From assembly GCF_900446215.1 (NCBI RefSeq), contig NZ_UAQZ01000016.1, forward strand, positions 1 through 64,000: a DNA stretch of 64,000 nucleotides. The letters are read 5' to 3'. The position numbers were made by a program, and so were the translations under genes. Below, piece by piece: positions 30,101-38,458 of this stretch; position 1 is the first letter of the stretch, and each line of letters opens with the position of its first letter. The notes beneath the pieces were generated by a model that ran no database searches, had not been told where the DNA came from, and saw only the letters and a list, made by a program, of their open reading frames with translations. The DNA comes from Burkholderia cenocepacia (lineage in GTDB: Bacteria > Pseudomonadota > Gammaproteobacteria > Burkholderiales > Burkholderiaceae).

Positions 30101-33100
30101 CCGAGCGTGCGGACCGTGCCGCTGTCGGGCACGTAGATCGTGCGTTGCCACAGGTTCGCGAGCCACGCGGCGTGTGCGGCCCCGCCTTCGCCCGCGAGCA
30201 CGATGGGGGCGCCGGCTCGGGCGGGCGTGAACGCATGGCGATGGTCGATCGAATAGTCGACCGGCGTGGCGGGGTTGCCACGTGCGTCCAGCAGGCCGCC
30301 GGCTGCGTCGGTTCGCGCATGGACGAGCGTCAGCGGTTCGCCGTTCGCATAGGACACCGGACCGTGGCGCGAGAAGGACAGTGTCGGCGAGCCTCCGCCG
30401 AACCAGCGGCGCGGAAACGGCGATGCACGGTCCGCGTGCGCGTGGCTCCACTGCGCCTGTTCGTCGAGCGTGCGCGGCAGCCGTGCGCCGCCGCTGCCGC
30501 CGGACGATTCGGCCGTGTGCGGCGCGGGCATGCGCAGCGCTGCGTTGCCCGGCTGCTGCTGGCGGTCCCGTGTGCTGCCGTAGAACGCACGGTAGTGTTC
30601 GCCGTCGCGGCCGGATACGGGGGCATTGCCGAATGCGTCGGCGAGGCGCGCGAGGCCGGCGTCGTCGCCCGGCATCACGTGGTCGGCTTCGCGCGCGATC
30701 GCATCGGGCAGCACCGCGTGCTCGGCGATGTCGACGCCGGTCGATTCGAGGATCTGCTTGCGCACCGCGAACGCGTTGGCCTGCGCGCGCGCTTCGGCGA
30801 GCAGCGTGCTTTGCACGTACGCTTCCGGGCTGCTGGTATCGAGGCCGAGCCGGTCGTTCGACACGTCGGCCGCGTGGCCGGCTTCGTGCGCGAGCGTGTA
30901 GACGAGCGTGCCGGTGCCGCGCAGGCCGCCGTCGACCACGATCCGGCGCTGCTCGACGTCGGTGCGGCTGCCGCGTCCCGCGCGGCCCCACACGACCTGC
31001 CAGCCATCCGATTTCAGCAGGCGCAACTGGTCGGCGAGGAGGCTCGACCGGCCGGCGAGCGCATAGGCGGCGTCGGGCAGCGGCGCGCCGCCGAACCACA
31101 TCCGGATCCGCGTGAAGCGCGACGGCTTCTGGACGAACGCGCCGTCCGGCAGCGATTCGCTGATCGCCGGATGCGCGAGTGCGATGCTGCCGGTGCGGAT
31201 GCCGCGTTCGAGCGGCGCGATCACGGTGTCGATTTCCTCGAGCGTGGCGTCGATTTCCTCGCGGTCATCGGTGCGGAATATCGTGGCCGGGTCGCTGAAG
31301 TAGAACTCGCCGCGCGCGTCGACCACCCCCTGAAAATCGAACACCAGGCCATCGCGCTCGACGATCTCGCGCATCGCGGCAAGCTGTTGCATCGAGTCGT
31401 GCGTGATACGTGACGGCAACGCGCCGAGCGAGATGGCACGGCTGCTGAGTTCGGCGAGCGGATGGTAGAGGATCCCGATCCGGTTGCCGACCGAGAACGG
31501 GCCGTCGATGGTCAGCGTGCGCATGCCGTAGCGGCGCAGCAGGTCGAGCCCGGTGCGTTCGGTGTCGAGCGCGTCGTAATGATTCGCGAGCTGGCCGTCG
31601 CGCGGCCTCGATGGATCGACGTCGTACAGGCCGATCGCGTTGCGCTTGCCGAGTTCGAACACGCTCTTTTCGATGCCGGCGCCGAGGAACGGGCCGATCA
31701 GCGCTTGCGGGTCCAGTCGCCGTGACGGATCGCCCGCGACGTAGAGGCCGTGCGCGTCGACGGCCAGTTCGCCGTAGTCGATCCGCTCGCGCGGCGACGG
31801 CGCATAGCGGGTCCACGTGGGGGCGTGGTCGAATCGCGCCTCGGGCCGCTGGCTCCCCGGGTTGCGCATGGCCGCGTCGAACGCGCGGATCGTGCCGCCG
31901 TCCGGCACGTAGACCGGCCGTTGCCAGGTGTTCGTGAGCCATGCCGCGGCCGCGTGTCCGTCGTCGGCCGCGAGGACCAGCGCGCGGCCGGTGCCGGCGC
32001 TCGTCGACGTGCCGGCGAGGAAGTGCGCGATCGAAAACGGCACGTGCTGCGCGGGGCGGCCGTGTGCGTCGAGCAGTTGGCCCGTGGCGTCGGTTCGGCC
32101 GCGAATGATCGTCACCGGTTCCTCGGTTCCCGACGACGTGCGTTCGTCCAGCATCCGCAGCGTCATCTGCCGCGGCTCGTGACGCCCGCGTTCGGCGAAC
32201 GGCGAGATCGTTTCCGCATGCGAGAAGCTCCACCGCACCTGTTCCTCGAGCGTGCGCGGCAGGTGCGCGCCACCGGTCCCTTCGGTCGTGTGCGGCGCCG
32301 GCATCCGGCGCGGGGCGCCGCCGTGGCGCTTCTGCTTGTCCCAGATGCCGTCGTAAAAGGCCTGGTACGTCTCGCCGCGGCGGCCCGACACCGGCGCATC
32401 GGCGAACGCGTCGGCGAGCCGCTCGACCGTGCCCGCATAGTCGCTCGACGGCGACCAGCGGTCGGCCTCGTGCTGCAGCGCATCGGGCAGCGTCGTGTTC
32501 GCCGCGATGTCGCCGCCGCCCGCGAGATCGATCTCGTAGCGCGCTTCGAACGCGTTGATCTGGGCGCGCGCTTCGGCTTCGAGCGCCTTGCGCGTGAAGC
32601 GGCTGCGGCCGCTGTAGTCGAGCGAATCCAGTGTGCCGTCGATCGCCTCGACCGCATGCTTCGCCTCGTGCGCGAGCGTATAGGTGATGCTGCCCGAATC
32701 GTGCAGCGCGCCGTCGATCGTCACGCGGCGCCGCTTCGGATCGATCCGGCTGCCGCCGCCGCGCTTGCCGAGGCTCACGCGCCAGCCGGCGTCGCTCAGC
32801 ATCCGCAACTGCTGCGTGAGCGTGCCCGATTGCTGCGCGAGCGCGTGGACCGCGTCCGGCAGCGGCGCGCCGCCGAACCGCATCTGCAGCCGCGTGAACA
32901 GGCCCGGGCCGGCAAGCGACGGGTCCGCCGGCGCTTCGGTGGTGTCCGGGTGGGCGGCGGCCGAGAGCGCGTGGTCCTGGGTTCGTGCGTCCCGGGCCGG
33001 CTTGGGCGCGGCTGCCTCGCGTGCATCGTTCGCCGCTTGCGTGGGGGCGCGTTCGGCCGGCTTGACGAGCACGAGGATGCGGTTGGGCGCGCTGAATGCG

Positions 33101-36100
33101 CCGTCCAGCGCACGCGCCGCGCGCGCGGGCGGCTGCGGCACGGCGGCATGCGTGTCGGGGTCGGCGACGTTGCGCCGGGTCGACGCGAGCACGACGACGG
33201 TGTCGTCGTTCACGGGGCGTGGCGCGCGGCGCGCGGCGGGCGCGTCCGGATTCGCCTCAGGCGGGTCGGCTTCGACGACGCCCGCCGCGTCGGCGTGGGC
33301 CGCCTGCGCGTTCGTGCCGACGACGCGGCCGCCGGCCGCCGCGGCGTCGGGGGCGGGCAGGTAGCGCGTCAGCGGCGCATCGGCGCGCAGGGTGCCGTCG
33401 GCGTGCAGGGCATCCGGCGCGGCCGCGAATACCGGCCGCTGCCAGCGGTTCGCGAGTTCGGGGGCGACGTGCGCGTCCGCGGCATCGGCGATGACGACGA
33501 TCGGTTCCGCGACGTCGGCGGGCAGCTCGCCCGCCGCGCGCGGCCGCGCGGCGTCGGGCCGGGCGGCCGCCGGGTCCTCGCCGTTGCGCACGATCAAGAG
33601 CGTGTGCTCGCCATGGTCGAGCGCCTCGACCGACGGGCCGCGCGGGACCGACACGCCGGCCGGGTCGCGCGTCGCGGGCCGGGAGGCCGGTTCGGCGTCG
33701 GTCAGGTCGATCACGCGGACCGGCGTGCGCGGCGCGACGCTGGCCGGTTCCTCGAGCGCGCCCGCGCCGGGTGCGCCGGGCGTCCGCGCGACGGCCGGAT
33801 CGTGCGCCGCGCGCAGGTCGCTGCTGCGGCGATTCTGCGCGGCGACATGCGAATCGGACGCGCGCGTTTCCTGCTGGTTCTCGTCGCGCGCGGCTTGCGC
33901 TTCGCTCGTGTGCTGCGCGTTGCGTGCGCTGGCGGCCGTCGTCGCGGTGGCCGTGTCGTTCGCTGCGGTGGCGCGCGCCGCGGCTTCGTTGGCGGGCGTG
34001 GTGCGCGGCGCGCTGTCGGCCGGCGGCGTGTCGTTGCTTGCCGGTTGCCGCGGGGCGTTGCGCGACGGGACCGGCGTTTTCGCGACGAGCTTCGACGGCG
34101 CGTTGATTTCGCCGTCGCTGCCGAACGACAGCCGGTCGCCCGTCTCCGTGACCGAATCGATCTTCGTGCCTTCGGTCCAGGTCTTGCCGGTCAGCTCGAC
34201 GATGCTCAGTTCGCCGTTCTCGCCGAGGATCACCGACGTCCCGCGCGGCAGGTGGTTCAGGTCCTTGTTGTTGAGCGAGTCGAGCACGCGCACGGGCATG
34301 TTGTCGTAGGTGAGCACCTTGTCGCCCGCCATCAGCGTGCCGTCTTTCGCGACCTTGATGTCGACGCCGTCGAGCGACGCGCGCGTCGCGCCGAACGCGA
34401 GTTGCGACGGCTCGTTCCTGCTCAGGATCTTCTGCAGTTGCTGTCCGTCGATCGAGATGCGCTCGCCGCCTGCCGAGCGGGCGACCACCGGCCGGCCGGT
34501 GACGCGCACCGTCGCGTTGACCATGCGGTCCCGCACGCCGCCCGCGCCCATCAGCGCGACGTTCGTGAAGCCGGACTTGAGCGCGTCCCAGCCGTGCTCG
34601 CGGTCCCCGTGCGCGAAGTCGACAGCGGCTTCGACGAAGCTTTCGCCGGCGGCGCCGAGGCCGGTGGCGAGCGAGGTGCCGCGCACGATCGCGGTGCTGA
34701 TTCGCGCGGCCCTCGCCGAGCGCAGCGCGGTGACCGTCTTGGCGAAGACTTCCGAGCCCGCGAATTTCGCCGCGCCGGCCGCGCCCATCGGTACGAGGTT
34801 GAGCCAGTCGCCGCGCGCGCCGGCGTCGGTGAACGGATTGATGCTCTGGTTGTGTTCCCAGCGCGAGCCGATATCGAGCGCGGATTTCGTCATGCTCGAG
34901 CCGATCGCCGTATCCATCATCAGCCCGCCCGCGAAGTTCAGCGCGCCGCCGGCGAACACGCCGACGCCGGTTGCGTCGAGCAGCACGCCGGCGCCTTCCA
35001 TCAGCAGCCCGAGGCCCATCATCCCGAGATTCACCTTGCCGCCGGTCAGCGTGTTCAGCGCGCTGTCGAACCAGTCGTCGTGATGCGCGCTCTTCTGCTG
35101 GAACTGCGCGTGCCCGTTGTCGTCGTAGCCGGTCACGAGATCGAGCGTGCCGCTCGACGCAAGCTGGTTGTTGTCGAGGTAGTCGCCGATGTTGTCGTAA
35201 TTCGCCGACGTGTCGTCGACGTACTGGACGTGGCCCTTGCTGTCGGTGACCTTGAAGAGCGCGCTCGTTACCATCCCGGCCGTCTTGTCCGAGTAGATCA
35301 GCGGCAGGATGTTGACCTGCGTGCCGCTGCCTCCGCCGAGCTCGAGGATTTCGCCGCGCACCTTGTTGATCGTGTCGAGCTTTTCGTTGTCGGTGTAGCG
35401 CACCGAGTCGTCGTTGACCGGCGCGGTGGGCGTGCCTGTGTCCGCCGACGGCTGCACGTCGGGCGGGAGGCCGATCGCGGTGCCGATCAGGTTGCGCTGC
35501 TCGTTGTCGGTCAGCTTGCCGAAATCGATCGTCGCGGCCTTGTTCGTGCTCGCGCCCGCCTGATCGAGCAGCGATTGCGACAGCTCGCCCTGGTGCGCGC
35601 GGAAGAAGCCGTCGAGCGCCTTCGAATAGGCATCCTTGTCGTCCTGGCTCTGCGGGTTGCGCAGGTTCTCGGCGAGGCTCGCATCGAACTGGTCGAGCAG
35701 CACCTGCTGACGCGACATCTCGGTCAGCAACTGCAGCTTGTTGATGGTCGCGTCGGCCTGCTGCAGGTTGTTGCGCGCCTCGTCGAGCCGATCCTGGTAC
35801 GGATTCGGCCGCCGCGGCGTGGGCATCGGGATCTCGTCGCCGTTCACCTCGCGCATGCGCACCGGCGTCGGGTGGTTCGCGTACCAGTCGTCGTAGGTTT
35901 TCTGCATGTCCGCGAGCTTGCCCTTCAGCACGCCTTCCTGCGTCTTCGCGTTCGCCAGCTGGAATTTCGCGGCCGCGTCGTTGAACGTGTTGGACAGGCG
36001 GCCGTCGGCCGCGCGCAGCGCGCCCGCGACGACATGGAGCTTTTTCGCGTCGAGGGCGGTCTGGCCGGTCGCGGTGGTCGGCACGGACGTGTTCGAGCCG

Positions 36101-37818
36101 GGCGGCTGCAGCACGAACGACGGATTCGTGAACAGCGTCGTGGGCGGGAGCGACGTCGATAGCGCGGCGGGCGGCGCCGACGTGCTCAACGACGACGACG
36201 GTGTCGGCGTCTGGGTCGTCGACGGCGCCGGGGAACTCGCGGTGCTCGATGGGCTCGGCAGCGACGTGCTCAGCGACGGCGACGGCTGCGCCGACGGGGA
36301 CGGCGGCGTCGTGGACGGCGGTGGATTCGTCGACAGCGTCGGTGTCGGGTTCTGCAGCACGAACGGCACCTTTGGCTTGAGCTGCGCATCGATCTGCGCG
36401 CCGGCGTCGTCATACTGCTGCGCGAGCGTCTGGCCGTACGCGACGACGAATCCGTCGTGCGCGAGGCTGGCTTTCTGCTTTGCCTGTGCGAGCGCATCGG
36501 ACGCGGCGGCGAGGTCGGCGTCGACGGTCGGATGCGGGTCCAGCGAGCGCGGATTCGCGATATGCCAGTCGTCGGATGCCGATTTCGCGGTGTCGTACTT
36601 GGTCTGCAAGTCGTCGACGGTCAACTGCGCGCCGAGCATCTGCATGTAGCTGCCGCTCGTGTTCGCCTGCGTCGTCGCGCGATCGAGCGCGGCCTTGTCG
36701 TCTTTCGTCGCGCCGGGCGTCGAGCCGATCAGGCACGCGCTGTCGGCGTCGTATTTCTGCTGCAACGTCGTGACCTGCTGCGCGTCGAGCGATGCCGCAT
36801 AGGCCGCGTTCGAGTAATTGGCGAGCTTCGCGGCCTGCGCGATATTGGCCTGCACCGCGTTCATGTCGACGTTGCCGTTTGCGTCGGCGGGCGGCGGATC
36901 GGGCAGGTCGACCTGCAATTGCAGCGGCTCAAGCGCATCGTTCAGCTTGCCGACGCCGGTATCGATCGCATCCTTGTAGGCAGGGTCGGCCATGTACGAC
37001 TGGAATTGCGTATAGGCGAGATTCGCGTTGCTGACGTCCGCCCAGTACTTCGCCTGCGCCGTTACCGCGGTCGACGTCGCCGACTGCCAGTCGTCGTAGG
37101 CCTGGACCTGGGCGGGCGTCTTGCAATCGCCCTGCTGCGGGATGAAGTTCGGATTCGCCTTGGTCTGGTCGGGAAACAGTTTCTGCAGCGCGGCGAGCTT
37201 CGCATCGGCCTGCTGCTGCGCGGGCCCCTCGATTTTGTCGTTGCTCGGGTCGGCGCTGTACTGGTCGGCTTTCGCCTGTTCGCCGTACAGGATCCGGTAG
37301 CCGGCGTCGGTCGTGACGTCGAGTTCGCGTTGCGCGGTGGCGGCCGCGTCGTGCGCCTTCGTGTAGTTGTCGCGCGCGGCCTTGCGCTCGTCGGGTGTCG
37401 CTTCGGGGTCGCGGTTCGTCATCCGCAGCACGCCCTGCGCGCCTTGCAGCGTGTGTTGCGCGTCGTCGTACCTGGTCTGCGCGTCCTGGATCACGCGCTG
37501 GACGGCTTGCGTCGTGTCGTTGTCGACGGTGATCTCGGGCGGCGCGACGCGATACTGGTCGGCCATGTTCCGGAGCAGCGCGGTGGCCGACGCGATTTCG
37601 GCATTGGTCGGCTTGGACGGATCGGTGCCGAGGTCGGCCTGCACGGGAATCGGCGGCACGGTGGTCGGGTTCACCGGGTTGGCCGGGCCGTTGTTCGGGC
37701 CGTCGTTGGACGTACCGTCCGTATTGCGCGGCGGTTTCGGGGCGAGGTCGGGATCCAGCGTTTGCGACAGGAAACGCTGCCAGTTCAACCCCAAACCCAT
37801 TCCATCGATGGACAACAT
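24145..37818 (-). CDS. Giant multidomain protein (4557 residues) with HExxH repeats and C-terminal LysM
   Basis: One uninterrupted frame of 13.7 kb; start MLSIDGMGLGLNW after a GGGAGCC site. I do not recognise a characterised homologue. Approximate order: 1-110 Pro/Asn/Thr-rich, no signal peptide; 110-480 helical; 483-586 Pro/Ser/Thr linker; 600-800 helical; 800-1100 a globular part with a Gly-rich hydrophobic segment at 930-973, recalling DUF4781 proteins (from memory); 1240-1400 low-complexity linker; three HExxH units at about 1633-1830, 2230-2420 and 2809-3000; WQRPV-type modules before each, and Gly-loop modules before the second and third; 3020-3510 and 3565-4110 alpha/beta parts; 4113-4423 several hydrophobic segments; then a Pro linker and a LysM-like end (VVAGDSLWVIADAHRQ, LNPGL, LHVGQSINV). 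Size, repeats and linkers resemble toxins or secreted effectors. No secretion or immunity gene is adjacent. Confidence 0.85.
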   Translation of the reverse strand: MLSIDGMGLGLNWQRFLSQTLDPDLAPKPPRNTDGTSNDGPNNGPANPVNPTTVPPIPVQADLGTDPSKPTNAEIASATALLRNMADQYRVAPPEITVDNDTTQAVQRVIQDAQTRYDDAQHTLQGAQGVLRMTNRDPEATPDERKAARDNYTKAHDAAATAQRELDVTTDAGYRILYGEQAKADQYSADPSNDKIEGPAQQQADAKLAALQKLFPDQTKANPNFIPQQGDCKTPAQVQAYDDWQSATSTAVTAQAKYWADVSNANLAYTQFQSYMADPAYKDAIDTGVGKLNDALEPLQLQVDLPDPPPADANGNVDMNAVQANIAQAAKLANYSNAAYAASLDAQQVTTLQQKYDADSACLIGSTPGATKDDKAALDRATTQANTSGSYMQMLGAQLTVDDLQTKYDTAKSASDDWHIANPRSLDPHPTVDADLAAASDALAQAKQKASLAHDGFVVAYGQTLAQQYDDAGAQIDAQLKPKVPFVLQNPTPTLSTNPPPSTTPPSPSAQPSPSLSTSLPSPSSTASSPAPSTTQTPTPSSSLSTSAPPAALSTSLPPTTLFTNPSFVLQPPGSNTSVPTTATGQTALDAKKLHVVAGALRAADGRLSNTFNDAAAKFQLANAKTQEGVLKGKLADMQKTYDDWYANHPTPVRMREVNGDEIPMPTPRRPNPYQDRLDEARNNLQQADATINKLQLLTEMSRQQVLLDQFDASLAENLRNPQSQDDKDAYSKALDGFFRAHQGELSQSLLDQAGASTNKAATIDFGKLTDNEQRNLIGTAIGLPPDVQPSADTGTPTAPVNDDSVRYTDNEKLDTINKVRGEILELGGGSGTQVNILPLIYSDKTAGMVTSALFKVTDSKGHVQYVDDTSANYDNIGDYLDNNQLASSGTLDLVTGYDDNGHAQFQQKSAHHDDWFDSALNTLTGGKVNLGMMGLGLLMEGAGVLLDATGVGVFAGGALNFAGGLMMDTAIGSSMTKSALDIGSRWEHNQSINPFTDAGARGDWLNLVPMGAAGAAKFAGSEVFAKTVTALRSARAARISTAIVRGTSLATGLGAAGESFVEAAVDFAHGDREHGWDALKSGFTNVALMGAGGVRDRMVNATVRVTGRPVVARSAGGERISIDGQQLQKILSRNEPSQLAFGATRASLDGVDIKVAKDGTLMAGDKVLTYDNMPVRVLDSLNNKDLNHLPRGTSVILGENGELSIVELTGKTWTEGTKIDSVTETGDRLSFGSDGEINAPSKLVAKTPVPSRNAPRQPASNDTPPADSAPRTTPANEAAARATAANDTATATTAASARNAQHTSEAQAARDENQQETRASDSHVAAQNRRSSDLRAAHDPAVARTPGAPGAGALEEPASVAPRTPVRVIDLTDAEPASRPATRDPAGVSVPRGPSVEALDHGEHTLLIVRNGEDPAAARPDAARPRAAGELPADVAEPIVVIADAADAHVAPELANRWQRPVFAAAPDALHADGTLRADAPLTRYLPAPDAAAAGGRVVGTNAQAAHADAAGVVEADPPEANPDAPAARRAPRPVNDDTVVVLASTRRNVADPDTHAAVPQPPARAARALDGAFSAPNRILVLVKPAERAPTQAANDAREAAAPKPARDARTQDHALSAAAHPDTTEAPADPSLAGPGLFTRLQMRFGGAPLPDAVHALAQQSGTLTQQLRMLSDAGWRVSLGKRGGGSRIDPKRRRVTIDGALHDSGSITYTLAHEAKHAVEAIDGTLDSLDYSGRSRFTRKALEAEARAQINAFEARYEIDLAGGGDIAANTTLPDALQHEADRWSPSSDYAGTVERLADAFADAPVSGRRGETYQAFYDGIWDKQKRHGGAPRRMPAPHTTEGTGGAHLPRTLEEQVRWSFSHAETISPFAERGRHEPRQMTLRMLDERTSSGTEEPVTIIRGRTDATGQLLDAHGRPAQHVPFSIAHFLAGTSTSAGTGRALVLAADDGHAAAAWLTNTWQRPVYVPDGGTIRAFDAAMRNPGSQRPEARFDHAPTWTRYAPSPRERIDYGELAVDAHGLYVAGDPSRRLDPQALIGPFLGAGIEKSVFELGKRNAIGLYDVDPSRPRDGQLANHYDALDTERTGLDLLRRYGMRTLTIDGPFSVGNRIGILYHPLAELSSRAISLGALPSRITHDSMQQLAAMREIVERDGLVFDFQGVVDARGEFYFSDPATIFRTDDREEIDATLEEIDTVIAPLERGIRTGSIALAHPAISESLPDGAFVQKPSRFTRIRMWFGGAPLPDAAYALAGRSSLLADQLRLLKSDGWQVVWGRAGRGSRTDVEQRRIVVDGGLRGTGTLVYTLAHEAGHAADVSNDRLGLDTSSPEAYVQSTLLAEARAQANAFAVRKQILESTGVDIAEHAVLPDAIAREADHVMPGDDAGLARLADAFGNAPVSGRDGEHYRAFYGSTRDRQQQPGNAALRMPAPHTAESSGGSGGARLPRTLDEQAQWSHAHADRASPFPRRWFGGGSPTLSFSRHGPVSYANGEPLTLVHARTDAAGGLLDARGNPATPVDYSIDHRHAFTPARAGAPIVLAGEGGAAHAAWLANLWQRTIYVPDSGTVRTLGEPRGDGTQRMRFGGPRAWTRYTPSPRERIDAGALAVDEHGLHVAGDPSRRVDPDALLGPFLGAGTAKAVFELGKRNAIGVFDASGDKARTMLAHEKRGLEQLTQLGMRTVTVDGPFTYHGRVAVLYSPLAELGSLDVMHGILPKRVTRESMRQLAAMRELAARHGLSFDFEGLFDANGEFHFSDPSVLIPHPDPATNRTPGMIDAVIQPLERGIASGHVELAHPLISESLPDGAFVQKPSRFTRIRTWFGGAPLPDAAYALADQSSLLAAQLRLLNPGRWEIVQGRAGAGSKVDAEQRRIVIDGGLRNAGTIVYVLAHEVGHAVDVATNRLDLDTSSPDAYAESALRAEARAQANAFAVRKQILESTGIDIAAHAVLPDAIAREADHVMPGDAAGLARLADAFGNVQTSLPGNPVYRALYRTQADQARRDGEAGRAGAMPRTMPSMMMWPMDPSSFLPAAPVLAPEARAADWLDAHGKRDLKRIDGTQLADIRDLAQYAGPNAHVLIAKHADRPADDGTHPQPEFVASLTTDAHGQPGQVESTDPGGAPSHDLRDALYPGTRPRKRSGSATPHEARAQFDFYLSPVSLDELRQFGGAAKVEAVDSKRVWNAEPSGDAPAQEVVEQIGKLAGAPQFKRPKAAAKVADDSTTIFAVDRKTGKVLGYAVPKQGGSGWAYHEKTSVGDASIAEQDLGAAFRRRARGLPDGRRGVVFVPSSLPESAVSRYGGFAPAERALPIAEQKPPSMKTSDRVQRRLGKLQSRGKPPAGATSLANPWVAPNLLPKSADDVHDFNGANTLHLRRVIDLGQVGPEYFIYVYGTEGALIDTLHQPDGLLATRDGTLQWFDDAAHFADERKPGVDLDRTKIGGGPDGSDRHFLVTRLDPAEFDARTKPTQVAAYALKQAELDKQLQKAAAESSTPFGELRRRIAAELAAAKHQQATLAGDPASGTASANPPAKPNKAARGKGTKGSRNAPAAPAPAASPAPHAAPAGKPFSIKTYQPGLTSATVAEWILRFGKAKLDDWFPEHERVKAFAGRTGEPLDLGATRQVMMADSVMMKALGIPLRLARDVSSMPWRGPLSRPDHAANLVSRHAKRAITYLSIARAADRHALQAYARAKAELQDRLALMARGFTLRDDPAEMLALVKRYGGAMPVVSVAVDPYSLAAALGRKHDPAFIRRVRELGKLDNAQFDEANARIDIVGTGRHLELDDLDHLFKWLDAASEGGFVLRLETAPSRALVSAEDQRTLAGTNDAYHDYVRTFDALETWARQHTGKTAPHVMVTFHGWDAVLEPAPGDGHLKLVEAVLDRKELDWVHLGLSYATHGSDFVANQDLTAALARTLVDYKLHAPDKLARLHGADALTRVFERVGAQTLANQHQVLFAEVERVGLANKMTPDELAQLRAGLYEGHTTALMDRARQATITYAQENYWNSTAPANRAELRARDAGKRWLNQYGQPATERKIGAHANPNASSTAFWRAVAADPKLAIDETKPVLVNRDIAAQPSHQLGNPQEAALAQLNALRVHRPSFGKRDWAWSLGFGGTVAGASSLVALNVFNGMTVMSSDALTHANTALFVGARAGRVFGAMHQGAVQSLQSGDPRAVHDVLDRLQRSLAQQLTAPVHGYNPARLQQLDLLTNETRVKATHLVDMHRQGLIGFDDAAAQIKELSVDLLANMQGMVGGTSLAQLHHGNSRRLLGLVGRGSAIVGYSGTIAVGVHGLMTTPTVAGALTTASAALAATYSGLVYAVSAHRVNADKRSRVVRLIDSTSDFVGVASGVAGSIAQYDKGHYGLAATAATSTLMLLGARLNTHFPNATRWVRKYPTALILVPIGIWGFTQLQNLFFGPPSGGSGSSPHKPQSTPASPSPSHQPPQPTAGAPTAGLAPGTTATQPPGTGTTAPAQPAAPPSSAAQPTIVVAGDSLWVIADAHRQSLLDAAHVSQHDRNAMTRDQQDARALNEILQLNPGLASAPNVLHVGQSINVG
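28820..29390 (-). repeat. Metalloprotease-like unit 3 of the giant protein
   Basis: Residues about 2809-3000. It begins PSRFTRIRTWFGGAPLPDAA and contains VYVLAHEVGHAVDV with HEVGH, then ALRAEARAQANAFAVRKQIL and AREADHVMPGD. Nearly identical in order and wording to unit 2. Confidence 0.8.
30560..31130 (-). repeat. Metalloprotease-like unit 2 of the giant protein
   Basis: Residues about 2230-2420. PSRFTRIRMWFGGAPLPDAA opens the unit, VYTLAHEAGHAADV carries HEAGH, and LLAEARAQANAFAVRKQILE follows. About 590 residues after unit 1 and 581 before unit 3. Confidence 0.8.
32330..32920 (-). repeat. Metalloprotease-like unit 1 of the giant protein
   Basis: Residues about 1633-1830. LFTRLQMRFGGAPLPDAVHA opens the unit and TYTLAHEAKHAVEAIDG carries HEAKH; ALEAEARAQINAFEARYEID follows. 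It is the most diverged of the three but keeps the HExxH and the downstream Glu/Ala helix. Confidence 0.8.
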
Positions 37819-38442
37819 GCAAGGCTCCCGTCAGGCGCGGCCGTACGCAGGGTGCACGCCGCCAGCGCCGCATGGCGCGATTTCGAGTGTACGGAAGCGG
37901 TTGGGGCAGGCACGGGGGCGATTCGTAGCGTGCGACGAGGGCGAGACGACCGGTCCGGGGATCGCTACGAGAAGCGATCATGCACCGATAGTGCACGGGA
38001 CCCGACGCGGGGCGATGAGGCGGTTTGCGCATCGATTCGGGCGAGGGCGTGTGTTACAGCTGGCTTTCGGTGGTGGATGCTGTCTTACCGTTTGCTTTCC
38101 GTCTTTATGATCAGGTATGCGAAGTAATGGGCGGTGGTTTGGGGGGAGTCGTGCTGTCTGCCCGGAGCCGGGCGAGAGAGCGCAGCGACACGAGTGCGTC
38201 GAATCGATATCGATGGGAGAGGGAACAGGAACCGATACAGCGGGTGATTCGCTTTCGCGGCGGCGGCCAATAGCTGGCCACTATCTGGCTAGGTCGCGTC
38301 GACCTCTGGTGGGCCGCGGTCGGCTTGCTGGAGCATGCGGTCGACGTGTAATTCGCCGAGTGCTATGTCACACCGAGGAAGGACAACGCACCGGCCGGGG
38401 AAGCGGCGCGCTTCCTTCATTCCGTTCGGTCACCGTTGGGAA

Positions 38443-38458
38443 ATTGTTACGTGACAAC
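38443..38458. promoter_or_regulatory. parS-like palindrome away from the par locus
   Basis: ATTGTTACGTGACAAC matches the local parS palindrome at 14 of 16 bases, with mismatches at positions 1 and 6. It lies 200 bp before the antitoxin start. It may be an outlying ParB site or an unrelated regulator operator. Confidence 0.45.

Noticed and set aside
29431-36162. Very long plus-strand frames of up to 1470 residues opposite the giant gene
   Set aside because: Arg/Ala-rich shadow frames; the minus strand has clear domains, motifs and repeated units.
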